Shown here in pieces: positions 54,013 to 64,000 of a stretch of DNA of 64,000 nucleotides (the stretch's first letter is position 1; every line of letters starts with the position of its first letter). The stretch is from positions 40,055,584 through 40,119,583 of the forward strand of contig CM019719.1 in the NCBI GenBank assembly GCA_009760885.1, read 5' to 3'. Origin of the DNA: Achatina immaculata (lineage: Eukaryota; Mollusca; Gastropoda; Stylommatophora; Achatinidae). Below the pieces are notes generated by a model. The model saw only the letters and a list, made by a program, of their open reading frames with translations, was not told the origin of the DNA and did not search any database. The translations under genes were made by a program, and so were the position numbers.

Positions 54013-55209
54013 GATTTGTCAAAGCATTTTTGGCATTTTGAATGCTGTGTCAGTTTTCTCAGACATGTAACTCTTCAAGAAAAGAAATTATTAAAGGCAT
54101 GCAGGAATATAATTCTCTTATTGCAGTTATTTGAATTATCTCTCATAAATTTCACATAATAATTTGAATACAAGGAAAGTGAAAAAAAAAAGGAAAAAAA
54201 AACTAAATGAAAGCCAAATGAATAATGTGGAGTATACAGCATGCCTCTACTTTTTCAAAGTGGACACTAAAAGATTAAACGGAGTGGTAATGCTTTGTAA
54301 CTGGTTTTGTGATAATATGTAGCTTCATGTTCGACAGTGGCAAAGCATTGGATGAAAAGTTATATAAGTATATACAGAAGTTGCTGGTTTCTAGTATTCA
54401 CTTATCAAATCAAGGGCTCTGAGCATGTTCATTTCTCATTTTTGTTCACATGTTGTCATTTCCATTTGACATCCAACAAGTATAAAATTCCTCAGGAATT
54501 TAATGTGTTGCACATTTCTCTATGTATATTTTCTTTATGTACTTTCACTGCATGGAGTTTGTTTTTCTAAAAAGTGTACAAAAATAAACTTTAGATATTT
54601 GCTGACTGCCTTCCTGTCATTGCTTACATCAGACCTTTGCAGGCCACTAATTCAAATACATTTAACAGGAATGTTTGGACAGAACATGTAGAACTAGACC
54701 ATTTGTTACAACTGAACTGGGGCATCTTCATTTTTCCAGAGATGAACTATTTAAGAAGTAGTACACGTTGCGAAGGACTGTTACAGAGAGCAGTACCGGG
54801 TTCAGGTCAGATAAATGGCTGGGATTTTTTTGTGAGCTCATGGATCCTTCAGTAATGTCCTACTGTCACTCCTGGTAGATCCCTGGGTGCTCTGATCTCC
54901 TTAATATATCATTCATCATATAGCTACTGATGATACTAGGTCTGTCTTGTTTATTAAGGTCTTGTGAAGTTTATCTGTTTGAATGCACATCAGTACATTC
55001 TGGAGCACCTTCATCATATTGTGTATTTAAGTCATCTATCTTGTTGGCCTTCATAAGGAAGTTAACAATGTTATCTGATCATTAATTGTCCATTTGCTAC
55101 TATCTGTTCAGACTATCTGTTCATTCATTTCCTAAAACACTTTTATGCCATGGAATAAAGATGAAAGTGATTTTGCCATACCACTGAATGCAGTTTTGGC
55201 CCAAGTCAC

Positions 55210-55870
55210 TAATATATGAGGTGTGTTAAAAAAAAACAAGTGAACTTTTGCTATAAAAACATGTGCTCATCTGACAACATGTTAAGCACTGTCCTATTCA
55301 AAACAATCCCCTCTACTGGCGATTCCCCATTCCCAACAGTTCTTCCTTTGTTGGAATGCTTCCTAGAACATATTTTCTGTGATGGCATGCAGTTCTCTTG
55401 TCGCATTTTCTTGAATCTCCTCTATGGTTTGAAACAACATCCTTTCCAAATGGTTTTAAGTTTGGGAAACAGGAAAAAGTCTGCTGGAGCTAAGTCTGGA
55501 GAGTAGGGTGGGTGGGACACAATGGATGTTTGACGTTGTGCTTAGACAACAGAAGATGATTTGAGGCAAACTGCCACAGTAACTATCCCAATTAGTTCTA
55601 TACAGAAGTGAAAAAAGAACCCAAGTTTTCACTGAAGTAATATTCCTGCCAATGCTTGATAACTGCATATTCCATAGATACTCTGAAAAAAATGCTTTCT
55701 GTTCTTCAATGTTTGTTAATATTCACTGAGATGCATAGTAATCATTCACACTGTCCACCAGCATTTAGGCAATGTAAAGGTTGGAAATCTCAACTGTTCT
55801 GACAATGTTCTCACATCAGAATAGAGACAGAAATTCAAATGATGAACTTTTCTGTGCCAAGATAAGATTT
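55210..55870 (-). pseudogene. mariner transposase relic 2
   Basis: Minus-strand relic with an end at TGAGGTGTGTTAAAAAAAAAC after a TA. The protein remnant includes PTHPTLQT followed in another frame by FSCFPNLKPFGKDVV, equivalent to the PYSPDLAP-x-DFFLFPKLK block with the third catalytic acid. The rest is decayed. Confidence 0.6.
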
Positions 55871-55935
55871 ATGCAACACACAAATGACATATGATATGCT
55901 GAACAGCAAATTTAGAATGTTGATAGACTGCATGT

Positions 55936-56225
55936 GTTATCATTCATTCATTCAAATGTCCCTTGCAGAACTTTGCTTCCCTAACAGCACTCCTGTAGGC
56001 CTCCCGGTTGTAAGCAAGATGCCCTGCTGCTGATACATCCATTTTCCGATCATCAATGATGTCTTGCAACCATCTTTGCCTTGGTCTTCCTCTCTTTCTT
56101 TTTTCCCATTATGTACCCTTCCAAGACGGTCGTCACTAGATTATCATGCTGTTTAATGTGTCCAAAATATTTTAAGTTTTCTCACTTTAATCCTCTTTAC
56201 TAGCCAGCTTTCTTCAATATTAAGT
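55936..56225 (-). mobile_element. LINE-E 3'-end fragment
   Basis: Same sequence order as 51513-51793 (TCCCTTGCAGAACTTTGC, CAGCACTCCTGTAGGCCTC, TTCCTCTCTTTC) with a GAAT-repeat tail at 55942-55955; more diverged, with several indels. Confidence 0.75.
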
Positions 56226-56649
56226 TCTTGTAGTATAGATATATTTGTTATTTTTTATGCCCATGATATTTGAACTCTTCTGTAGCATTTACATTCAAAG
56301 GCATGTGTTGTCAGTGCACAAGTAATTGTTTGGCTGCAAATGAAGTGGTTGACAGATCATCATCAGTGCCGCTTTCACTTTCACTGTTATTTTCTAGATT
56401 AGAGTCTGAACACATCTGCTCATGCAGGAAATCATAATCGCTGGTCCCCAGTACCACACACTAGGACTTCTGAACTGTAAATACATCCTGCAACTGTGAA
56501 ACTCCTACTCTTATTTTTTTCCACATTTTAGTTTTTAAGACAGGCCATAATTTGACTAACTTTCTCTGTGTATACTTTTCTCAAAGTGATTTAGAAGATA
56601 AAAAAAAGCAGTTTATTTACTAAGCAAGAAATATTATTTGGGTATAATC

Positions 56650-56785
56650 TAACATTGTTAAGAGAGGCCAAATTAGTAGGCATAACATCCCTTGATGAGG
56701 TTGAAAAGCTCGCCAAAAACAAGAAAACTTGGCAACTACCATGTGAGCCCTATGTGATGTTTAACAGCACAGGAAGGATGTAAGA
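56650..56785 (+). mobile_element. LINE-D 3'-end fragment
   Basis: ACATTGTTAAGAGAGGCCAA, ATCCCTTGATGAGGTTGAAA, GTGATGTTTAACAGCACAGG: the LINE-D end, about 136 bp. 56786-57838 shows no supported gene. Confidence 0.7.
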
Positions 56786-57839
56786 TATAAGAAAGATAAT
56801 CTAAACTTATGAAATATCAAGTTTGCATAATTCAGATATATTTCATCAGTGAAATTTTCCACAATGAATGAATGATAATTCAGATTACCAAACAGCATTA
56901 TTTCTCCTGAAATGCTTCTTCGATGACTATATAAGGAAGGGAGTGGAGGTATGCTCCCAATATGAAAACAGAAATTTGGTTATGGGGTCATCTAGACCAC
57001 GATGATATTAACACGCCCATTAATCAGATACAGAGAAACTGCACAAGAACCCACAGTTATAATGCATTAGTATATAACATGTCAAGAGGCCGGCCTGACT
57101 AACTGGTTGTAAGCCAGATGTTAACTGTCTGGCCTGACTAGAGCGATTTTCATAAGAGTATCAAAATTGCCTTTTCTAGGATGAAAGGAAATTTTACAAG
57201 GTGTTACATTCAGAATGCCCAGTCGAAAGATATAAGAAATAGCACAGTTCTAAGGCAGCTTTGCTCACTAATCAAATTGTAGAGAAATATGGTAGAAAAA
57301 TTTCCCACAAGGAAAAAAAAAATGTATCGGTCTGTTTAGTCCTATTCCACATGTTTTCTAGTGTTGGGTTGTCAAACAATTTCATACATCCAAAAAAAAA
57401 AAAAAAGAATTCTGAGTGACAGAAAGAAAAATGGAGGAATGATTGAAGATAAGATAATTATCAGAAAACAAAATGTAATGAAACTAACCACTGATCTAGC
57501 AAAAAAACAGGTTTATATTGATGATAAAAAAATAAGAATGTTGAGTAAAACAATGCTGTACAGTTCCTCACAAGTATATGAATATAACTTATATTTTTTT
57601 ATGTATTCTGAATTGGCCGGAGTAAACTGAAGAATCTTCTCAAATTACAGATGTGCTATTCCTTTGCTGGTTTTCCGTTGGTTCAGTGCGAATATTTGCA
57701 AATTTAGTTAGCTAGAAAACAATTCATTTCTCAGCTATTTAACGCCAAGTGTTGCGACATTTTCTCGCATAGGCTTGTCAGCTTTTCAAAAGGCGTCGGT
57801 TCGTCCAAACTAATCATAACAATTTATCGACATTCTAAT

Positions 57840-58300
57840 ATACATGGGGTGATTGATAAGTTCTCGGCATAAGTTATAACGGATTATTTGTGGACAACTT
57901 TTTGCGGTTATTTCTCAGCATAGTCCCCTTGCAAGTTTATGCACTTATTCCAGAGATCCTGGAGCATACGGATCCCTTTATAAAAGTCAGCATCTTGTGC
58001 CAATAGAAAGTGGTCTACAGCATGAATTACGTCATCATCTGAAGCAAATTTGGACCACTGAGCTCCTTTTTGAGTTTGGTAAACAGGTAATAGTCCAAAG
58101 GGGCCAAATCTGGGGAATAAGGAGGATGTTCAAGAAGCTGGAAGCCACATTCATGAATAGCAGCCATTGCCACCGCCGATTTGTGATCTGAAGCATTGTC
58201 TTGATGAAAGATGACTCCTCTCGTCAATTTCCCTCGACGCTTTTCCTTCAGTTTGACCCGCAGTTGCTTCACAAGATTAGCGTAATAGGCCCCGGCGCAA
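57840..58300 (-). pseudogene. mariner transposase relic 3 (best preserved)
   Basis: Minus-strand C-terminal half of a mariner transposase: KLTRGVIFHQDNASDHKSAV, AMAAIHECGFQLLEHPPYSP and DLAPLDYYLFTKLKKELSG, containing the second and third acidic positions (the H-Q-D-N and PYSPDLAP-x-D blocks). The 3' end of the element is near TACATGGGGTGATTGATAAG (57840). The N-terminal half is missing because a LINE end replaces it at 58301. Confidence 0.85.
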
Positions 58301-58450
58301 TGCGAAAAGCCAAGGCTGCACAGGCACCCACAGCTGAATCTGGACATGTATGTTCCGTGTGTGGCAAAACTTTTAAACCTCGCATAGGGCTAGTTGGTCA
58401 TCATCGAAGACGATGGACGAACAACAACAACAGCAACAACAACATCTGCT
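58301..58450 (+). pseudogene. LINE C-terminal zinc-finger tail with AAC repeats
   Basis: Plus-strand frame: MRKAKAAQAPTAESGHVCSV and CGKTFKPRIGLVGHHRRRW, a single C2H2-like finger of the C-x2-C...RIGL-x-H kind found at the C-terminus of some LINE ORF2 proteins. It ends in an ACAACA-repeat tail. It abuts the mariner relic directly. Following DNA, 58451-59245, shows no gene. Confidence 0.65.
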
Positions 58451-59245
58451 AGTTTAGATTTTCTGTGGCCATCTGAAATTCGCATTGCTAAACTAGCTGA
58501 TTGTTTTAATCGTAGCATTATAATGATTGTTTTAATCGTAGCATTATAATGATTTTCTCACTTTAAGCAGTTATGTGTATTCTACGGATGCAGATTTCAG
58601 GCGGCTGCAACCGTTTGGTCACATTGCAATATTGTTTCGTTAAATATTGATTATGGAGATTTCTTTTTTTAAGAACGTAATTTTTAAACTGTTGAACCAT
58701 ACAATCCACGTAAAGCGTTTTTATAGTGTGACTATCCACAACTTTTCTTAATCGTGATGTCTTGAGGCCTGAACATTACTTATAATTTAAAGTATAAAGA
58801 TACACAGGTAAGTTGGAGAGCTCATTTTCTTGCATCCTCCACTAGTCGTTACATTAAAGCAGGAGATCTGTCTTAGCAAAACACCTACGCAGAACCACAG
58901 GTCATCAGAAAGTATCCCCAGGGCCAGCGTTTTAGCACTTTATACTTCTGACGCAGGAAGGGAAAGGGTAACTCTTCTAGCTCCTAGAGGAGTGTAAGTT
59001 GTTCGTTTTGTCCTTCTTCACGAATCTGAATACACTACTCAAACGCTCGCATCGGTGCTTGTCAACTTTCTTCACTTTTGTGCCTAATGAAGTTCCGATT
59101 CCACTTCTGTCTTCTCTCACTCAGACATCTACAACAATCTCACAAATGCGGCATTTCGTCTTTGGTCTTCAGCATCGCCGTAGAGTTTCTCATGTACGGG
59201 GGCTGATGTTTGATCTGCTCAGTCATGTTACCATAATCAAGTCTA

Positions 59246-59263
59246 TCCCCCCCCCCCACACCC

Positions 59264-59300
<37 letters not shown>
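59246..59300. repeat. C-run plus TA microsatellite
   Basis: A run of C followed by about 16 TA dinucleotides. Confidence 0.9.
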
Positions 59301-59305
<5 letters not shown>

Positions 59306-59632
59306 TATAACTCTTGCTAAAGTCAACGGTAATACTAATTCATATCAGCTAAACAGTGCCCCCAGGCTGTGATTATGAAATTTTGAATGCAAAAACTCGG
59401 ATGATTACTTCTTATCATTCTACTTCTTGTACATTTTTGGTATAATATATCCTTTAATGTACTTTACCCTTCTTCCACTTTGAATTTGCCAGTCCTGCAA
59501 AACTGACTATCTACATAGAGTTGAAACATGTCTTCAGCAAAAGAGCAGTAGATGGGAAACTGGTGCACAAAGAAATAACATGTGTTGGTGATAGGATCCA
59601 ATTTTTTTTCTTATATAGATGATTGAGCACAT

Positions 59633-60195
59633 CTTCGTTCGCTTCCACCACCAAGACCGCCCAGTGATCCTACTGAGTTTACTCCTGTGGTCTCTGAAAG
59701 GACCACATGAGATCCATGAGAGGACCACAAGAGGTTCAGAGTATCGCAGATTTTGGACCTGTATTCTTGGTGGGTCACAGAAGCGGGATTGCGTGACACT
59801 GTGGTTTTTTGTTTTTTTTAAAAATCTAGAGTTGGACTTTCTCACCGGAAAACCTCGATGTGTTTTGGATATGAGTATATCCCCGCTTGGTGAGAGGTGG
59901 CACCCATCCAGGCTAGAGTTGGACTTTCTCACTGGAAAACCTCGATGTGTTTTGGGATATCCATGTATCCCCGTCAGGTGAGAGGTGATGCCCATCCAGT
60001 CCAGCATTGGACTTTTTCACAGGAAAACATCAGCGTGATTAGGATACGCATACACCTCCGTCGAGTGAGAGGTAGTTGCCTATCTAGACCACACTGGTCC
60101 AGTGTCTCTGACTTCACGGTTTGTGGTTGTGGCTGCTACTCTTCCTAGTTGTGACCAGGACGGAGCTTTTGTCCAGGAGGACGAATCCTTGCCAG
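59633..60195 (-). mobile_element. CTR retroposon copy D, 5'-truncated
   Basis: A 563-bp copy with a short tail (GCGAACGAAG) and three CTCACC/CTCACT...GGTGAG modules, truncated after GGATTCGTCCTCCTGGAC on the minus strand. Target duplication TTGAGCACAT at 59623-59632 and 60196-60205. Its 5' part, from 59860 on, is repeated at 62731-63066 by the tandem duplication. Confidence 0.85.
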
Positions 60196-60220
60196 TTGAG
60201 CACATGAAGTCAAACTTAAA

Positions 60221-60330
60221 TGGCAAAGCATATGAACCAAACTTAGATGGTAGAACATATGAACCAAACTTAGACGGTAGAGAATATGAACCAAATTTAG
60301 ATAGTAGAGCATATGAATTTAAACTTAGTA
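60221..60330 (+). repeat. 24-bp tandem repeat
   Basis: About 4.5 units of CATATGAACCAAACTTAGAT GGTA. The period is a multiple of three so the frame stays open, but no gene context supports translation. It is duplicated at 63092-63200. Confidence 0.85.
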
Positions 60331-60515
60331 GACCATACTAAACCAAATTTAGATGGATGAGCTTATAAATCTAAACACAAGACAAGAAGTTTAGATTCCC
60401 TCAATTTCACCTTAAATTTTTCACAGGACTTGCTTGTGGCAAGATAATTTGCATATTGTTGAAACTGTTTTCAACTAATTACATGGGCAAAGAATGTTAA
60501 CTTTCATTTATTTAT

Positions 60516-60758
60516 CTCTCTCTCTGAACCTTAAGTGCCCAGGGCACATGGGGCCTCCGTAAGGGTTTTCCACAAATGCCTGTCCTTCGCCTTTTTTTCT
60601 GCTCTTGCCCAGGTGAGCCCTCTATTGCTCAACATCCTTTTTGTTGTTCTTCTCCATGTCTCTTTTGGTCTACCCTTACTTCTGTTCCCCTGTGGTGTCC
60701 ATCTTAGTGCTATTTTTGGTAGTGAGTTGGCAGTCATTCGGAGGACATGTCCCAACCA
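60516..60758 (-). mobile_element. LINE-C 3'-end insertion
   Basis: A 243-bp minus-strand LINE-C end, flanked by a perfect 13-bp target duplication TTCATTTATTTAT (60503-60515 and 60759-60771). Duplicated at 63387-63630. Confidence 0.9.
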
Positions 60759-60893
60759 TTCATTTATTTATAAGCACACTAAATAGTTCTCTGCATGTTA
60801 TTTGGAAATTTTGTGTTCCTGTCAAGGATATCCATTGTTTTTTTTTTTCCCCACCAGAACTTATCTCTGTTGTTTGTCTCACAGCCAGCCACC

Positions 60894-61035
60894 ATGGATA
60901 AGCAAAACTTAATCGCTGAGTGCAAACAACGGCTTCCCGTAATTTTCAAACAGATACTCACAGTGTGGAAGGACTCACCTACAAGTAATAGTTGGGCCTT
61001 AGAGAAACTGACGGAAGTTTTCTGCAAAGATATTG
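60894..61035 (+). CDS. first coding exon of an unidentified gene (copy 1)
   Basis: The acceptor TCTCACAG ends at 60884, then CCAGCCACCATGG gives a strong start context. It encodes MDKQNLIAECKQRLPVIFKQ, ILTVWKDSPTSNSWALEKLT and EVFCKDI, with donor GTAGGA after one leftover base. The amphipathic helical character and the LEKL-x-x-x-F pattern weakly recall the N-terminus of BRAT1 (HEAT-repeat protein), but this is not sufficient for a name. No exon 2 was recognised before 62126. It lies in a duplicated unit, so one of the two first exons may be redundant. Confidence 0.55.
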
Positions 61036-62126
61036 GTAGGAATTTTCATTTCATTTCTGGACAAGTTTCTGTATAACAGGTTTTAGTATGCACAAACCAA
61101 CATGTCATATCTCACATCTGCTGCAGACAGATATGTATTCCAATATGTTATCTTTTTTTGTAGTCAGTAGTGTCTTATGTATGTAGATTTTGTGTAAGAT
61201 TTTCAGTGAAATATGAAAATTTTTTCAAATGTTTGTTTAGCTTTACTTGTCATTTCCTGTGTTCAGTTTCACCATTCTTCTCAGTTTCCAGCAACATTAC
61301 TAAAGTTATATTTCTTCCCTTTTCTTTCATTCTTTGTGTTACACTGTCCTTTCATGTGTTCCACTTTGTATTGTGCCATTCAGTTCTTCACTAATGTGAT
61401 ACTTTGCAGTGTCAGGAGAACAGCCATCAGTCATTTATTAGACAGATGCTCATAATTTCAGTTAAGATATTTTCAGTTTCGCACTTGGGTAGAGTTTTTT
61501 TGGACCAACTGACACCATGGTCATCCTAACCTAAAAAAAAATTGGTACTTTGGGTTTCCGTAGAAAAAACAAAATCTGTGGTACTAACATCCCTGTCTCA
61601 GATGCTGTAGTGGCCTAGAAATGTGAAGGCATCAACATGTCACACCCATATTGTGTGCAAATGGTATAGGATATGCATACATACATTGAAATTTATCTTA
61701 CTTCTATTAAGCTTTCCTTCTTCATGTATATCTGTATTATTTGAGTGGATTATGAGGTGGATCAAAACTCATGAAAGCATTTTTACATCAAAGACTTGGA
61801 AGAAACAGAAAACACCATGCAGCATGGGAGTTAACTCTGCATGAGGATGCAGCATTATTTGAGAAGGCAAGCAGAACCAAATTTTTAGACAGAAAATGCA
61901 GTTACAAAGTGACTGGGGCTTGCAGCGCAAACATAATTTGTTATTACTGTGTCTGGATGTTGATGGAATCAGCCCACACAGAAGCTGCTCAACAAAAGTA
62001 TGCTCAGAAACTTCCACAGACAGCTAAAATCTAACTGCTTCCAAGACAAAGGGTGATAGAGCATAATGTGCATAGTTAGCTTTATAAAGTACAAAGAACT
62101 TTCAGACGGGAAATTAAAAAAATAAT

Positions 62127-62720
62127 AAGAGAATAACTATTCTATACCAAAGAGAATAACTATTCTATACCAAAGAGAATAACTATTCTATACCAAAGAG
62201 AATAACTGTTCTATACCAAAGAGAATAACTATTCTATACCAAAGAGAATAACTATTCTATACCAAAGAGAATAACTGTTCTATACCAAAGAGAATAACTA
62301 TTCTATACCAAAGAGAATAACTGTTCTATACCAAAGAGAATAACTGTATTATACCAAAGAGAATAACTGTTCTATACCAAAGAGAATAACTATTCTATAC
62401 CAAAGAGAATAACTATTCTATACCAAAGAGAATAACTGTTCTATACCAAAGAGAATAACTATTCTATACCAAAGAATAACTATTCTATACCAAAGAGAAT
62501 AACTGTTCTATACCAAGAGAATAACTATTCTATACCAAAGAGAATAACTGTTCTATACCAAAGAGAATAACTGTTCTATACCAAAGAGAATAACTGTTCT
62601 ATACCAAAGAGAATAACTATTCTATACCAAAGAGAATAACTATTCTATACCAAAGAGAATAACTATTCTATACCAAAGAGAATAACTATTCTATACCAAA
62701 GAGAATAACTATTCTATACC
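62127..62720. repeat. 23-bp satellite array
   Basis: About 26 units of AGAGAATAACTATTCTATAC CAA, with single-base variants (TATT/TGTT) and two shortened units. The array sits exactly between the two copies of the duplicated segment. Confidence 0.95.
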
Positions 62721-62730
62721 ACTTTACTGT

Positions 62731-64000
62731 GTGTTTTGGATATGAGTATATCCCCGCTTGGTGAGAGGTGGCACCCATCCAGGCTAGAGTTGGACTTTCT
62801 CACTGGAAAACCTCGATGTGTTTTGGGATATCCATGTATCCCCGTCAGGTGAGAGGTGATGCCCATCCAGTCCAGCATTGGACTTTTTCACCAGAAAACA
62901 TCAGCGTGATTAGGATACGCATACACCCCCGTCGAGTGAGAGGTAGTTGCCTATCTAGACCACACTGGTCCAGTGTCTCTGACTTCACGGTTTGTGGTTG
63001 TGGCTGCTACTCTTCCTAGTTGTGACCAGGACGGAGCTTTTGTCCAGGAGGACGAATCCTTGCCAGTTGAGCACATGAAGTCAAACTTAAATGGCAAAGC
63101 ATATGAACCAAACTTAGATGGTAGAACATATGAACCAAACTTAGATGGTAGAACATATGAACCAAACTTAGATAGTAGAGCATATGAATTTAAACTTAGT
63201 AGACCATACTAAACCAAATTTAGATGGATGAGCTTATAAATCTAAACACAAGACAAGAAGTTTAGATTCCCTCAATTTCACCTTAAATTTTTCACAGGAC
63301 TTGCTTGTGGCAAGATAATTTGCATATTGTTGAAACTGTTTTCAACTAATTACATGGGCAAAGAATGTTAACTTTCATTTATTTATCTCTCTCTCTGAAC
63401 CTTAAGTGCCCAGGGCACATGGGGCTTCCGTAAGGGTTTTCCACAAATGCCTGTCCTTTGCCTTTTTTTCTGCTCTTGCCCAGGTGAGCCCTCTATTGCT
63501 CAACATCCTTTCTGTTGTTCTTCTCCATGTCTCTTTTGGTCTACCCTTACTTCTGTTCCCCTGTGGTGTCCATCTTAGTGCTATTTTTGGTAGTGAGTTG
63601 TCAGTCATTCGGAGGACATGTCCCAGCCATTCATTTATTTATAAGCACACTAAATAGTTCTCTGCATGTTATTTGGAAATTTTGTGTTCCTGTCAAGGAT
63701 ATCCATTGTTTTTTTTTTTCCCCCACCAGAACTTATCTCTGTTGTTTGTCTCACAGCCAGCCACCATGGATAAGCAAAACTTAATCGCTGAGTGCAAACA
63801 ACGGCTTCCCGTAATTTTCAAACAGATACTCACAGTGTGGAAGGACTCACCTACAAGTAATAGTTGGGCCTTAGAGAAACTGACGGAAGTTTTCTGCAAA
63901 GATATTGGTAGGAATTTTCATTTCATTTCTGGACAAGTTTCTGTATAACAGGTTTTAGTATGCACAAACCAACATGTCATATCTCACATCTGCTGCAGAC
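62731..64000 (+). repeat. second copy of a tandem duplication
   Basis: Near-identical to 59860-61129 (offset 2871-2872 bp) and still matching at the window end. It contains the CTR-D 5' part, the 24-bp repeat, the LINE-C end and the first exon. Only scattered single-base differences were noticed (for example TACACCTCCG versus TACACCCCCG). A recent duplication or an assembly artefact. Confidence 0.92.
63766..63907 (+). CDS. first coding exon of the unidentified gene (copy 2)
   Basis: Same translation and splice signals as 60894-61035 (MDKQNLIAECKQRLPVIFKQ at the start, donor GTAGGA). If the duplication is real, the gene could use either first exon. The downstream gene body lies outside the window. 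Confidence 0.55.

Noticed and set aside
60102..60341. Open frame with YEPNLDGR repeats
   Set aside because: Product of a 24-bp tandem repeat joined to the CTR end; no gene context. Kept only as a repeat.
61771..62034. Open frame of 87 codons downstream of the duplicated first exon
   Set aside because: No recognisable motif, open frames on both strands, no splice signals that fit the exon at 60894.
62127..62720. Regular 23-bp array that looks superficially like a CRISPR
   Set aside because: Units are contiguous without unique spacers and the context is an animal genome; it is a satellite.

Overview
The window looks like a piece of an animal nuclear genome, most likely a mollusc or other lophotrochozoan. 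The reasons are spliced genes with GT-AG introns of several kb, AT-rich introns, animal-type mobile elements (Penelope-like, Ingi/I-like and RTE-like LINEs, mariner, Tigger, hAT and piggyBac relics, tRNA-derived SINEs) and a small 18S rRNA scrap that starts with the TATCTGG variant I associate with gastropods. The taxon is an inference. Nothing here is bacterial or viral.

Three host genes are visible. (1) A C2orf81 homolog runs on the minus strand from its ATG at 21311 leftwards. Seven exons (21187-21311, 18542-18703, 17066-17135, 14256-14376, 13559-13844, 11443-11546, 7714-7847) join in compatible phase, but exon 2 lacks one base in its most conserved stretch. (2) An ENKD1 (enkurin domain-containing protein 1) homolog runs on the plus strand. 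Five exons (37596-37756, 39844-39987, 42828-42988, 50731-50867, 52005-52165) join in frame to the stop at 52163-52165; the N-terminal exon was not found. The two genes appear to diverge from one promoter region near 21.3-21.8 kb that carries YY1-like ATGGCGG motifs. (3) An unidentified first coding exon (60894-61035) is present a second time at 63766-63907 because a unit of about 2.87 kb is tandemly duplicated, with a 23-bp satellite at the junction.

Most of the rest is mobile DNA in the introns. LINE-A (EN-RT-RNase H, about 4.5 kb) has two complete but broken copies (268-4740 and 32849-37326), each with a target-site duplication (TSD). LINE-C (RTE-like, GA-repeat tail) has a long 5'-truncated copy (30975-32809), several very short 3' copies, and one copy (29011-30364) with the inverted 5' segment typical of twin priming, inserted into the reverse transcriptase of a Penelope-like element (27560-30830). 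Other LINE families (B, D, E, F, X) are present only as 3' relics.

The most interesting item is a non-coding retroposon family, called CTR here (CGAA-tail retroposon). Five copies lie at 6607-6945, 9734-11311, 25318-26794, 49041-50365 and 59633-60195, plus a partial duplicate at 62731-63066. They are flanked by TSDs of 10-15 bp, consist of two kinds of hairpin-bearing tandem modules, and end in the same GCGAACGAAGAAGAA tail as LINE-A, which suggests that they borrow LINE-A enzymes. The copy at 9734-11311 is joined at its 5' end to about 21 nt of 18S rRNA and about 435 bp that look like 5' external transcribed spacer, all inside one TSD. That means either template switching onto pre-rRNA or a source copy inside rDNA. 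The copy at 25318-26794 carries a different extra 5' piece of about 170 bp.
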